Of a stretch of DNA of 64,000 nt, positions 33,271 to 45,028 are shown one piece after another; within the stretch, counting starts at the first letter, position 1, and each line of letters begins with the position of its first letter. Under the pieces are notes generated by a model that worked only from the letters and a program-made list of their open reading frames with translations, ran no database searches and was not told where the DNA came from. This stretch comes from Hypoxylon rubiginosum (Eukaryota; Ascomycota; Sordariomycetes; Xylariales; Hypoxylaceae), in the NCBI GenBank assembly GCA_902806565.1, contig CADCXA010000031.1, positions 1,054,001 through 1,118,000 on the forward strand, in the 5' to 3' direction. The translations under genes and the position numbers were made by a program.

Positions 33271-35000
33271 TCACATATTCCCGGGAACCTGCAAAGCAAT
33301 TCCACCGTCAACAATCATGACAGTTCCCCATATATAATCGTTCGTAGCAATCATGAGGATAGCCTAACACATCGGTCAGCCAACTAGAGCGGTAACAATA
33401 CACTCCACTCACACGTATTGCCGATTCCCGATTCCCGCCTCAAGACGAAAGGTAAAAATACGAATTCAACTTACACTCGCTAGCTCCTGGGGTGATCCCA
33501 TACGCCTGACATTAGTGGCGCCCATGCCGGCCATGAACTGCGTAAACTCCTCAGGCGAGTGTGTGCTCTCGTTCTCGTCGTTGGACGCGCCTGTCGTCAT
33601 CTCGGACGGGAAGTATCCTATCGCGTTTACAATAATTAGTCTATGTTATACACGTGGAGGAGTCGGGGTAAGATGTGACTTAGATAGAAAAAGTAGAAAG
33701 TTTTATGGGATGAAAAGGGGTAGAAAAGGGGTAAAAGGGGGCCGGCGGGGAATTGAAGGTAATAGAGAAAAAAGCGGGGATGTAGTTGGCGGTTGGCGGA
33801 GACGTACCGAGGGCGATGCCATTCACGCGAACACGAATATTCTCGTGGCTTAGCTCCAACGCCATCTGACGCGTGAGATGCGTGAACGCGGCTTTGCTAG
33901 TCTATGTTGCCCGCGAAGAGCAGTCAGCGTCAGCTCTCCTCCCATTCTTCAATATCCTGGCCCCATAACCTCAGCTTTCGGGAAGTGCTCACATTGTACG
34001 AGAACTGGCAGTTCTGGGTCCTGCGAGAGATAAGTAATTGTCAGCGCTCCTCCTTTGGCCCAGACCATCTAGATTGAAGCCTAAACGGCGATGCAAAGGA
34101 ATTACTGACATGCGCAGAAACCCTGACACCGAGCTGTTATTGATCACGCTGCCGATACGCCCAGCCGGACCGGATGCGGCTTTGGCAAGGAGAGGTAGGA
34201 ACGCCGCTGTGACGAAGTATTGCGAAATGCAATTGGTGTTGAACGCTACGCAGAATCGTCAGCGGTCTAGTTTCGGCTTGGCTCCGCCTCGGTGTCTAGG
34301 TGCTCGTACTCTTCTGCCAATTCCCCTCCCAGTCCTCTGCAAACATGGCCTCGCCGAAGGCCTCGGGGCCATCTTCGGCTTTGGCGCGCACGCGGTCGAC
34401 CCAGACTCCTGCGTTATTAACGAGACTAGCAAAAGCAGACAGTTAGAACATAGGCTGTTCTGGGGCAGAGAGGAGAGAAAGGGGGAGAAGAAGCCGCGAG
34501 GCGGGCTCAACACCTACAGATCCAGGTGTCCCTCCTTCTGCGTAATCTCCGCGACGACGCTCTTGATGCTCTCCTTCGACGTGACGTCCATGACGATAGG
34601 TACGATGCTGCCTCCCGACGCGCCGAGCTTCTCCGCAGAGCCGTGGGCAAGGGCGCTCGTCTCGAGGACGTCGGCGCGGCGCCCGGTGATGTAGACCTTG
34701 GCTCCATTTGCTGCCAGCGTCTGAGCGATCACTAAGAACCCCCAAGGCATTAGGATCGTGAAATAGGGGTTAGGTACGCAGAATGGCGCTGGTTCGCGAA
34801 ACACTAGGGAGGGCTTACTCAGTCCGACACCAGTTCCCCCGCCAGTTACTAGATGACACACAAAAACATGTTAGCAAAAAATGAGGGGAAATTGGAGGGG
34901 GAAAGGCAGAAGAAAAAGGGGGCGTGGGAGACCAACCGACAGCGATCCAATCCTTGAGCGAAAACAGCGCAGCTGCCGAAAGGGGGTGAGGAGGGGTCAT
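33271..35000 (-). CDS. Nine-exon short-chain dehydrogenase/reductase
   Basis: Exons read right to left: 35000-34937, 34848-34819, 34731-34518, 34425-34310, 34245-34106, 34013-33993, 33901-33808, 33617-33475 and 33363-33271. All junctions are GT-AG and the phases close to 304 residues. Motifs: TGGGTGVGL (cofactor), TGRR (NADP-type), NNAG, SSVSG (catalytic Ser), YNTSK (catalytic Tyr/Lys, split by intron 6) and a C-terminal VDGG. The fold is complete. Exon 6 is only 21 nt. The substrate is unknown. The eight introns contrast with two or three in the other two SDRs here, so the three are not recent copies of each other. Confidence 0.8.
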
Positions 35001-35990
35001 CTTCGCTACAAAAAGCTCTTAGCAGAATAATAGGGGGTCGGGGGATCGATAAAGAGCATGGAAATAAATAAAGATGCAGTTGGAGAGAGAGAGAAGAGGG
35101 AAAAGGGGTAGAGAGAACAGGAGGTATGACAGGCGACTCGAGACTTATAAATACGTCCCACTCTTGGCAAGATCGCGGATAAGCCAATAAGAAAAAAAGG
35201 TCTGTATAGGGCTTACAAGCGAGGCATTGCCGGTTTTATTCCTCTCTCGTCTGCTAGACACGGACAGGCTGCTACGCACGCCTTGAGACCACGTCGAGTC
35301 CACTTTGTGCGCGAGCTGTGCTTCGGTACAGGAATACCTGCACTGCCTAGGCCGTTACATTGGGTACGGGTCCGTGGAGTTGGCGTCACCAATCAGGCAC
35401 TACTTGGCTTACGGGATATGCTAGCTTCGGGGAGATCCTTGCGGGCGATCTGAATAGCTCCAGTACTACCTCAGAAGATGTAGGAATAAGAGGAACATAC
35501 ATCAGTTGACTAAAATAAGGGCCATGTAGTCCTCGTATGGGTATATTAAATCTTTTGCTGGGGCTGTGATACGGCTGTATATATTTCAGGGGGTCTATAC
35601 CCACAGGGAGTTAACTTGGGACTGAAGCGGCCCGAGACACTCTTCAATCTTGTCTTCACATTCGAAAACAGAGTCACAATGAATCTCGAAAGTCTGGTGT
35701 GCAAATAGCTATTTTGCTACCTAGGTAGTCCATATTAATCTGCGCGCATCTAGGATCAAAGCAAATCTTGCTGCTCGAAGCAACACGTCAAGTGCTGGCA
35801 GCCTCAAACGGCTGCTGGGGTCATTATGGTATCAAGACAAACCAAACCGCATCTACGCTTCGGTAAAGTCGCTCTCCATGAACCCTCGCAATCCTACGCC
35901 GGTTATTGGTGATCAAAGTACAATGGTTAGCCGCCCCGATGTCCATGATACAGTTTTTACCCTCATAACTCCTTGTCCATCAAATACTGA
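35001..35990. other. Intergenic between SDR and Hpc2 gene
   Basis: 1 kb of purine-rich then ordinary sequence. It contains the SDR promoter and the Hpc2 3' region. No gene is seen. Confidence 0.45.
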
Positions 35991-38006
35991 TTACAAGCCG
36001 GCAAATTGCGGGCTTCCAGGATGCAAAACGTTGTACGATCCGCCACCATTGGTCTGCTTAAGAAAAGCGGCTTCACGTTCAGCTTTTTCCCGGTCCATCT
36101 GCGCTTTATCGGCTTTCGTCATGCGAGGTTTTCTAACCACGCCGCCACGCGATCCCGGACCGCCGCCACGACCTCGTCCAGTACCAGTGGCAGCCCCGCG
36201 GGTACCACCACGGCCACCACGCGAGCCTCGTCCTCGCTTGGGAAGACCATCGCCACTACACCTAGTTAGCACACTTGAGACATCAAGAGATTGGAGTTGA
36301 ACGTACCGTCCAGATTCAGGCTTCTCAACCTCCGGTACCAAGGGACCGGAGTACACGAAGAAGCCATCCCGACTCGCCGCAGCCTGCTCCTCCCATAGCA
36401 TTTCCGAGTCATCAACGAAGTCGTCCTCCTTGTCGTACTCGTCCTCCTTGAAGTGTCTCTTCTTCTTAGCAGGCTTGCCATCGGCCGCCTTGTCTGGACC
36501 GCTAGTGCCACCCATTTCCACGTTCGAATCATCGTTATCCGACTCATCAACAGACATTTCGTCGCCCTCGCGGCTTGAATCGTTCTGGGCCAGAGCGGCA
36601 GACGCGGCAGCAATACGAGCCTTGCGTGCTTTGATCTCTGCCTGTCGGGGGTGGAGGGCATCCCAACCGTACTGTTCTTCAGCCATACGCATGAAGTTAA
36701 TGTACTTGTTCGTCTCGCCATTTAGGGGGACGTTTAGAATGATAGAAGGAGCAACAAACTCCGATCCGGGCTCAGCTTTGCCGAAGTCCAGAATAGAGCG
36801 CTCGGGGGCGCCTGGGAGTGGCGCGAGGGCATCCTTCGTCGCATGAACACGGGGGGACGACGACTCTGTGCTGTGATTCTTCGACGACGTTTGTCGAGGT
36901 CTACCTGCGCCGATCGTAGTGATAGAGGTTGGGCGAATCTCGATCTTGGACATAGCCGTGGGTGCAAGAGGTGGGGGGGCCTTCTTAGCCTCCTTAGCTT
37001 CAGTAATGGTAGGCGGCTTTGGTGCCGGAGGAGGTACAAATTCCTTGCGGAAGGGGTTGGGCGACTCGGGCATCGAGCTAGTCTCCTTATGGACACGCGG
37101 CTGAGACTGCGCATGAGCCTGAGATTGCTGTGCCGTCGGCGCAAAAGACGTATGTGACGGAACAGGCGAGATGATATTCGGTACGGGGGGGTCCACAAGG
37201 CTTGCGATAGAAGGAGATGCACTTGCGCGATTCATGAGGGAAGCGGTAGTAGAAGGTCCACGGGGTGATCCCATAGGGTTAGAATAGCTGTGCGTTACCA
37301 TACTCTCCCTGATGGGATCGTAGTTGGATGAGCGAATCGGATCGTAATTGGTGCCGCTCGTGCGAGAAGGCATGCTGGGGCGTGCCAGTTGCGACTGTGG
37401 CTGTTGTGATTGTTGGCGCGGGTATTGTTGAGGTTCAGGGTCGGCGTTCAGGATACTGGACATCGATCCGGGCATACCCTCGCGCTTGACTTCCTTGTGA
37501 ACAATTGGCTCTAGTCGGCCTTGAGTCATAGTGGCCATCTCAGTAATCTTGGGCTGTCGTGATGATGCGGCAGCTCCAGCTCCGGCTCCGGTTGCAGCAC
37601 CGCCGGTAACACTCGCAGCGCGAGACCTAGGCTCACTTGTCTCGCCATCGAGAGATGCCATCTTACGTCTGCCCTTAGTTGGCGGTGCATTCGGGTCCTT
37701 TGTCTTCCGCACTCGCTTCACCTTCTCAGCTCCTTCCTCGGGATTGGTGCTGCTTCGCTTGTTGATTCGTGTTCCGGGTTTGGGTCCAGGCTTTCTTCTA
37801 GGTAATCCATCCTTCGTCAACATAGGTTGACCAGATCCATCGTATCTGATAGTGGTAGGATCCACAATAATCTCATCAAGCTCGCCCCCGTTCTTTGCCT
37901 TATGATTCCCAGTGGGTGACCCAGGGGCTGAAAGCATAGAAGGAGGGTCAGAAAGCTCCGGAGAGGAGCTGAGTCGCGCTGGGGCCATGCTCGAACCCGC
38001 AGCCAT
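35991..38006 (-). CDS. HPC2: Hpc2/ubinuclein-family subunit of the HIR histone chaperone
   Basis: A large, mostly disordered nuclear protein. The Hpc2-related (HUN) domain is clear: KRHFKEDEYDKEDDFVDDSE, then MLWEEQ and a GFFVYSGPL tail, about 140 residues from the C-terminus. In yeast this protein works with Hir1-3 in replication-independent H3-H4 deposition. Upstream are basic linkers (PRRKPGPKPGTRINKR, AT-hook-like) and Ser/Pro/Gln-rich stretches. The C-terminus is Arg/Gly-rich. A 45-bp segment (36262-36306) has GT and CTAAC...TAG signals and is a multiple of three, so the protein is 656 residues if spliced or 671 if retained. I start at 38006 (MAAGSS); the frame is open to 38096, but that extension is not family-like. 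Confidence 0.88.
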   Translation of the reverse strand: MAAGSSMAPARLSSSPELSDPPSMLSAPGSPTGNHKAKNGGELDEIIVDPTTIRYDGSGQPMLTKDGLPRRKPGPKPGTRINKRSSTNPEEGAEKVKRVRKTKDPNAPPTKGRRKMASLDGETSEPRSRAASVTGGAATGAGAGAAASSRQPKITEMATMTQGRLEPIVHKEVKREGMPGSMSSILNADPEPQQYPRQQSQQPQSQLARPSMPSRTSGTNYDPIRSSNYDPIRESMVTHSYSNPMGSPRGPSTTASLMNRASASPSIASLVDPPVPNIISPVPSHTSFAPTAQQSQAHAQSQPRVHKETSSMPESPNPFRKEFVPPPAPKPPTITEAKEAKKAPPPLAPTAMSKIEIRPTSITTIGAGRPRQTSSKNHSTESSSPRVHATKDALAPLPGAPERSILDFGKAEPGSEFVAPSIILNVPLNGETNKYINFMRMAEEQYGWDALHPRQAEIKARKARIAAASAALAQNDSSREGDEMSVDESDNDDSNVEMGGTSGPDKAADGKPAKKKRHFKEDEYDKEDDFVDDSEMLWEEQAAASRDGFFVYSGPLVPEVEKPESGRYVQLQSLDVSSVLTRCSGDGLPKRGRGSRGGRGGTRGAATGTGRGRGGGPGSRGGVVRKPRMTKADKAQMDREKAEREAAFLKQTNGGGSYNVLHPGSPQFAGL

Positions 38007-41000
38007 GACGATAGTATCTTGTGTGCAGATGTTGGTGTGACGACACAATATTGTTACTTGAAAAAGAAAACTCGGGTTGAAGTAACAGTGTCTCAAGACA
38101 AATACAAATTAATTTGTCTGAACAGTGGGCGAATGGGTAAATAGTAAAGACTTTTTGTCCTTGATATCTTTATACCTTATACCTGTAATTGAACCTCGGG
38201 TTTGTAAGGGGTAGAGGTTGAAAGGTATAAAAAGCTCTTATCTTATCGCACGCGTAATTGGTGAGCACCTAAGGCAAAAAAGTGTCTCAATTGAATCGCG
38301 ACAATCACTCTGAGTTTAGCGCAGTTCTAAGCTAACCCAGGTACCTAAGGTACTTGGGTACGCGAAAACGAGCGTAACTGGTGGATCAGGTATTCCGCCT
38401 GAAAATTAAGGGAGATCCCAATCCCAATAGAGAATAGAGAGCGCGTTGTACGAGCGTACCGAGAGTACACGCTATTGGGTAACGTGACCTTAAAATCGTG
38501 TGGTCGGTGCGCCGTTGGTGCTGAAGGCCGTGTCCGAATAACTTCACGAGAATCGCGCAGAGGTTGCGCAACCAGACAGGCCGACCAGACCTTTGCCGAA
38601 GAAGAAAAAGTATTAGTCGCGGTGCTGTAAGACGTCCAGAATAGTCGGATCCGATGCACTAGAAGTCGATGCACCAGATGACGTAGTTCAGAAATGGAAA
38701 AGGGTCGACGAAGTGATGGATTTAGATGGATTTTATGTCGAGAACCTCGTCTTTGTTGCGAAGAAAAAGTGAGAGAAAAGGAAGAATTGAAAGATCGTAG
38801 AAGGTTGCGGGAGGGATGGGGATGACTACTATTTTTCTGAAATGGGAAAATGGGAATTATTCTCCAACAAGGCGAGAAAAATCGGGGCCAGTCTAGCTAG
38901 CTAGAAAATGAGAGTTGCGTGGGAAATTTTATTATTGTAGAGAAAAAAAAGTCGAATTAGAGAATCGGAACTAAAGGTACCTTGGCCGGGGGGGTGTCAT
39001 TGGAACAATTAGGAATTTCAAGGGGGAAACCAGGTAGACAATGGTAAGAACAATGGGGGGAGGGGAGGGAGGACATAATTAGGCGCATAGGCATAAGGCG
39101 TAGGCATCAGATCGCGAAAGTCATCCGACGGGGGGGAGGAAGGGGAAGGGGAAGGGTGACTATTATGGCCCAAGCTCGGGGATGGTTTATGGAGCGATGG
39201 CGCCTGATTTGTACCAAAGGGGGGAAACGGGAAACTCGAAAGGCAAGCAAGGACCAGAAAGGCCAGAAGGGGGCGTATGATAACTCTGCCGTGACGAGGT
39301 GGCCCTAGACCCGCGCAAGTATATACCTACCTAAGGTAAACAGATACGAGAGGACAAGAGAGGACAGTAAGGACAGTGAGAGAGAAAAAGGACCCGCCAG
39401 GGGTAGGTAAATGCGCTGGGACTTTCCCTAGAGAGGGACGGCCGGGCAAGTAGCGAAGGATCGGATACGCCTTGATGGCTTAAATGGCTATGCTCCATAC
39501 CTGAGGTTAGCATAGCCATCCCATCTGGTAATACCTACATGGTAAGGAGGACAATTAGAGGATTAGGTAAGGCAAAAGGTTTAGGTTAAGGAGTTGCCAG
39601 TCACGCAGTTTGACCGCTTAGCTTAGCTTCCATGCATGGATGAGTTAGCCGGATTTGTGAACAAGCTAAGCTAAAAATTGCATGTGCCCAGGTACGTGCA
39701 GAATGAGAATGTGGCTAAGGCATGAGGAGTACATATCTCTATGTACCCACATGTATGTAAGACTTTGAGGTGGGGTTTCCTCTTGGCTGAGCCATTTGTA
39801 TCTGCTATTTCCGTCATCAATTCTACACAGTTAATAGTATACATGGATGTATAAGTCTTAATCTATAATAATCTATGTACGAATTACCTGGTAGTTATTA
39901 CTAACAATATACACGTAGCTTGAAATAACCTACGAGTTTCTATTGGATATAGCTACACGTAGCTGTAAGAGTACTGTGAAAATAGGTAGAGGAGGTAGGG
40001 GGTACAAGATGTGTGTATGTACATAGTGCCGGGTTCAATGAGCCGAGCGGTCGGCAAGCTTAAAAAAGGCAGGGCGGGTGGAGACCTGTCCAATTTCATG
40101 CAGCTTGAGCCTCTCTTCTCTCCGCCAAATTGGTGGGAGATGGGATAGATAGCGCGGGGTACGTACTCCCCGTTTCAAAATCCCTAACGTCTGATAGGAC
40201 CCACTATGACGGTTAACGCAAGATAGCCGCGATACTAACAGGGGCCTATAGGAATTAGCAAAGATGCTCTTAACTCTGTAACTTTGCAACTATGCAAGAG
40301 ACTGCTTACTAAGAAACATAAAAAGCATCAATAAAAACAGCCGATCCCCTACCTATCAGTAGATTACACCTGTCTATAGAATCATTATAGCTTATCTGTA
40401 TAGGACTTTTAGTTGTATACGTACTTAGCTATTATTATAAAATCTCTCTTATGGCTATACTTTTGGCTATACATGTAAAAAGACTTTGCGGGGTATCCTA
40501 TGAGAGTAACAAAGCCGAACCTTTCCAATTACCGGTATGTAACGTCACTCATGACACGAAGTTTGTGGGGTCGCATCTCAATGCCTTGCCTGATTAATAC
40601 AGTACAAGTTTATTTCTCAACAACCCCGATATACCATATGCTGCACCCAATACCAATTGCTTGTTAGGCTTCCTTACCTGCAAGTACATACTTAAAGGTA
40701 CTATGTAAGTGTGTAAGTAAGTAAGTAAGTACGTGCTCGTGCTATTTGCATTACTTCAATGCACCGAGCGTGCCAAATATCAGTGCTAATCTGTAATCAC
40801 TGAATGCCAGGTATGCTACTTGTCTCGGATAGCGACTCGGATACGATCGGTCTGAGTCAAATTTTAGTGGGTAGCAATTCTCTTAACTAATCGACTGGCG
40901 CACGTTGAACTTAGTCTTCACCGTAGGAGAGTTGGAGGAGTACATAATTCCGAGCTGTATACTGTTCCGTGATACTTATCATCAAACTAGGGGGGGGGCG

Positions 41001-41439
41001 TGCGTCATGTAATTCGTGTCTACGGCGGTACGTACCTCCAGTGTTTCTAGTTTCAGCCCGATCTTGGATTGTTTCTCATTGCCTTTAGAACTAGACGCGG
41101 GCCGAAGTGCTACCGTTGGTTTGCTAAGCGGTCCTCCGCGCGCTTCCCACATTTAGAAGTTCCACATTGGATGCGACACGCGCTAACCCATGCATTATCT
41201 CGGCGTAGGGTATCAGCCACAACTCTAATCCCTGTCACCTGCTTCGAGGGGCAGAGTGGCTGTTACGTCAATCCCATTAACCTTTTTGGAATTTCCAGTG
41301 ACTGGAATTTTCCAATTTCCAACCCAAGGTCGACGCATCTAGCAACCGACAGCCGATTTCATATTCCTTTCTTCCTTTGTCTTGCACCAGAAAATAATTA
41401 GAATTAATTAATTCAATATTTGGTGTCTGGTCATTAATC
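38007..41439. promoter_or_regulatory. Long divergent promoter region between HPC2 and RBA50
   Basis: 3.4 kb between two outward-facing housekeeping genes, unusually long for a fungus. It has G-rich purine tracts (38760-39200), repeated TAGGTA/ACCTA words and a GTAA microsatellite (40713-40731). I find no supported ORF or transposon ends. It may hold long 5' UTRs or non-coding transcripts. Confidence 0.4.
40713..40731. repeat. GTAA microsatellite
   Basis: About four and a half copies of GTAA within the long HPC2-RBA50 promoter region. Confidence 0.8.
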
Positions 41440-42876
41440 ATGGACCTGATCTTGGATATCCAAGAGAGGGAAGCAACTGCGCCCAAGGCTCCGAGTCTTC
41501 CTCAGCTCAAGTCGACAGCGACTGGCTTCCCCGAGCACAAGAAACGAACACGAGTTTCGACGTTCAAGCAGAAGCGACAGAATATTAATCTAGACCAATC
41601 ATGGCCGAAAATTCCCACACCGTCGTCAAAAGAGCCGTCTTCTACCTCAAATCGCGATGCGCAACAAGCCACATCGTCAGGTCCTAACTCCAAATCGGAC
41701 GAGCGAGAGAAGATAGATCGCGAGAACAGCGAGAGATTGGCGAATATGTCACAAGAGGAAATCGAGGCGGCTCAACATGAACTCCTCGGCGGTCTCGACC
41801 CGTCAATACTCCAGATGCTACTCAAGCGTGCCAACTTGGATGAGCCCAGCGGCCCTTCACCATTCGACCAACCCAAATCGACTTCTCAAGAGACACCTAT
41901 CGAAGCGAATAACACACAACCTCCGGAAATACGAGTAGAAGACACATCCGTACAGCCGAGTAGTAATACACCAGACAGCCAAACACCAGATCAGAAGCGA
42001 GCAGAATCAGCACAGACAAATCAGTCGAAACGTGTACGATGGGCTACTGTAGAAGACGAGGAAGAGGAACAGAAAGAAGCAAACCTCCCAGCTCCTAAAG
42101 CTGAGACGACCCCCCCGGCTTCAAAACATACCCATAACCATGACCATACCCACGACGACGACGACGACGACGCCGCCGCCCCGCCAGTTCCAGCCCCGGA
42201 ACACATCATCACGCCGAACGCGACGGAGCCCGGCCCCAAGCCGCACTGGCCGCAGCAGCCGCAGCCGGGGGACCTGGACCCCTCGGACCCAGACTTCCTC
42301 TCGAAGCTGCACGACAAGTACTTCCCGTCGCTCCCCGCGGACCCGTCCAAGCTAGCGTGGATGGCGCCTCTCCCGACGACCAACTCGCCCGCCGACTACG
42401 ACAGCCCGTACCACCCGCGCCAGGCCTCGCTGACCCTGTCCGCGCTGCGCTTCGACTTCCGCGGCGCCCTCCTGCCCCCGCGCATCGCCCGCGCCGTCCC
42501 GCCCACCCGCGGCCTGCACCACCACGGCGAGGCCCCCGAGGCCGCCGGCTACACCGTCAAGGAGCTCGCGCGGCTGTGCCGTAGCGCCGTCCCGGGGCAG
42601 CGGTGCGTCGCGTACCAGACGCTGGGCCGAGTCCTGTACCGGCTGGGCCGCGGCGACTTCGGCGGCGTCGGCGGGCCCGACGACGACATGGCGATCGGCG
42701 TGTGGCAGCAGGTGGAGGAAGGGGGCGTCATGCGCAGCTTGTACGACGAGGCGGGCACGGAGGAGGGGCGCGGGCACCGGAGCGCGAGGGCGTTCGCGAT
42801 CGAGGCTATCTGGCTCTACGAGAAGGGCGGGTGGAAGGATAAGCTGCGGAAGGCGAGGGGGACGGATATAAAGTGA
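41440..42876 (+). CDS. RBA50: Rba50/RPAP1-family RNA polymerase II assembly factor
   Basis: A single-exon 478-residue protein. The RPAP1 N-terminal motif is present: LANMSQEEIEAAQHELLGGL followed by DPSILQMLLKRA (residues ~104-136). The C-terminal RPAP1 region (LSALRFDFRGALLPP, then YTVKELARLCRSAVPGQR) occupies ~330-410. Yeast Rba50 helps assemble RNA polymerase II in the cytoplasm before import. Between the domains is a disordered, acidic linker with a His/Asp run (HTHNHDHTHDDDDDD). GC content rises sharply in the 3' half (from ~42100), which creates long shadow frames on both strands. Confidence 0.88.
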   Translation: MDLILDIQEREATAPKAPSLPQLKSTATGFPEHKKRTRVSTFKQKRQNINLDQSWPKIPTPSSKEPSSTSNRDAQQATSSGPNSKSDEREKIDRENSERLANMSQEEIEAAQHELLGGLDPSILQMLLKRANLDEPSGPSPFDQPKSTSQETPIEANNTQPPEIRVEDTSVQPSSNTPDSQTPDQKRAESAQTNQSKRVRWATVEDEEEEQKEANLPAPKAETTPPASKHTHNHDHTHDDDDDDAAAPPVPAPEHIITPNATEPGPKPHWPQQPQPGDLDPSDPDFLSKLHDKYFPSLPADPSKLAWMAPLPTTNSPADYDSPYHPRQASLTLSALRFDFRGALLPPRIARAVPPTRGLHHHGEAPEAAGYTVKELARLCRSAVPGQRCVAYQTLGRVLYRLGRGDFGGVGGPDDDMAIGVWQQVEEGGVMRSLYDEAGTEEGRGHRSARAFAIEAIWLYEKGGWKDKLRKARGTDIK

Positions 42877-43766
42877 AGAAGAGCAGCGTAGGTGGCCCCG
42901 ATAACTAGCAGGAAGAGACAGGAAGAAACGGGAAGAGGCAGAGAGCTACTCTTTTAACCAAAGAGAAGACAAGACAAGTAGCTGGCTGGATTATGAAAAT
43001 CTTCCAAGAGTCAGAATTGCAATACCACCGACTATGTTTCATAGGTCCTGTTTAATGCGAAATTTAATGCGACAGAATTCAAGCCATAAAAGAATCACGA
43101 CTTATCCCGCAAAGATAGGTACCTAGGATAGATGAGCGAATAGGGAAGATCGTAGACGTGGGAGCAGACACCAAGAAAAGAAAAAAATCCATGATTTTTA
43201 GACTATTACAACACGGTCGAGAAATGACATGATGGAACCTTTTCTTTCCTTGCCTTGTCTTTTTGGGCCTGGTTTTTGGTACGACGGGCACCGTCTCGTA
43301 GCTAATTTTTCTCGCTTGCTTTCGTTCCGAGTCTTACCTCTCTCTTTCTCTCTCTATCTTGCCCCCTCCTTCCCCCCGTTTTTGGCTCGTACGAGATATC
43401 CCCGATCCCATCTCCCGTGAACCCCCAGCAAAAAAAAGGCTAACTAGCACAGTTGGGATGGACGGCCTGCCTCTCTCCGTGAATTGTTTATCGGTGTCGA
43501 GCTCCCATACACGACGCGTATATGGACTCAAGTGGTTTCGTTCATTATGTAGGTGTACCTACCTAGAGATCCGCCCCTTCTGTTTTCCGATTCCTCAAAG
43601 ACGTTCGTGCCGCTTTCGACTCGGGGCAGGCTAAGGTTGGGTCAGGTCGTGGTAGAGAAGGTAAAAAAGGCGGGTTTGGTTTGGTTTTGCCGGCTAGTGG
43701 AAGTGGCGAAGTTGGACGCCGGCTATGTTTGTCCAAGTGAAGTTGATGATCCTGGGAGGGGAACGT
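42877..43766. terminator. Convergent 3' interval, RBA50 and VPS74
   Basis: 0.9 kb containing both 3' UTRs. It includes a pyrimidine-rich tract (43330-43390). No gene is supported. Confidence 0.4.
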
Positions 43767-45028
43767 TTATAGAAGCGAGTCGAGACGGGTAAAGACGCTC
43801 AAGCACGCAGCAACTACCTCGAGCTGGAGCTCCTTGTCTTTGGCGGTGTTGACCTCCTACACTTCCCATTAGCATACTATTATTATTTTTGAAATATGTC
43901 CTTAGAACAAAAGAGAGAAAAAGGGCCCACCTCTGAAATAACCTGCGGCAAGTTGGCTCCGATGCCGGTGGTGCCCGTCTTCCTCCCGAACGGCCACTGG
44001 GAGTACTCGGCAAGGAGCTCGTCGGTCTGGGTGAAGGCGCGCTCCCTCGCCTCGTGGCCCAGCGTGCTCAGCGCGTTCTCCAGGACGTTCGCGGCGTAGG
44101 CGGCGCACACCATGGAGATGGTGCGGACGTAGCGGAACTCGAGGTTCTCGGGCAGGAACTGGGAGGCGGGCAGGACGACGGTGCGCTGAGTCAGGACGTT
44201 CCTAACGCGCCGTCGGATCTCGTCCTTGGCGCCGCCGTCGGCCACGGGGTGGGTGGCCATGTCGAACAGCAGGAAGTTGCGCTTCTCAGTACGGAGGATG
44301 CCTTTGTCGACTAGGCCTTTGCACAGCCGCTCGCGGACCTGCTTGAGTTGGTAGCCAATCTTCATGAGGTTCCATGTTTCACCTGGTCGCAGACGGCCGG
44401 TCAGTAAGCTGGCAAGGTGTATACAGTAAGGCGCACGTGTAATCGAAACGTACCGCTCATCAGGTCGATCCACGAGCTGACGCTCATCTTCTCGCTCTGC
44501 TTCATCATCTTCAGAGCCTCGTCTAGCAGCACCTCGCCCGTGAGCGTGTCGTCGACGACTTCGATTGTCCGGTCCGCCAGAGGGAACCGCCGTCTAGATG
44601 GATCCTTCTGCATGCTGATGCGGCCTCGGAAGGCCAGCTCAAGGACGATACAGCCGCGTAGCGCATAGCTGATGTTATCATTCCAAAACGAGAGGTAGCC
44701 CTGTTTCGTCAACTATCAGTATCGCTGTCGTAGGTGTCTTGGGGATTCTAGGGTCTTTTTAATTGTTCCCTACCTGCTTGTCCTTAAGTCCGAGTAGTAT
44801 GACCTCCTCCATTAATGTCAGCTTGGGCTGTTTGCTCCTCTCGGCGCTTTCGCTGATGTCGCGCGGGTCGAATGCGATCTTGTGGCCGTTCTCGCTGCTC
44901 TCGTAGCTCGTTTCAGGGGCGCTGTCGCGCACATTTTGGGATGAGTTGGATCGGTTGACACCGTTGCTGCTCTCATCGGTAGCCGTACCACCGCCTGCTC
45001 CGCGGCGTCTCGTCAATCCCGACGACAT
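43767..45028 (-). CDS. VPS74: Vps74/GPP34 (GOLPH3) family Golgi phosphoprotein
   Basis: Exons 45028-44774, 44700-44454, 44382-43931 and 43856-43767 encode 347 residues. A Ser/Asn-rich, basic N-terminal tail ([10 protein letters not shown]) precedes the GPP34 domain: [68 protein letters not shown] and [12 protein letters not shown]. The protein binds PI4P on Golgi membranes and the cytosolic tails of glycosyltransferases, keeping them in the Golgi. Length and domain order match fungal orthologues. All four exons are needed to complete the domain. Confidence 0.92.

Noticed and set aside
42352..42777. 141-codon antisense frame
   Set aside because: Shadow of the GC-rich 3' half of RBA50.
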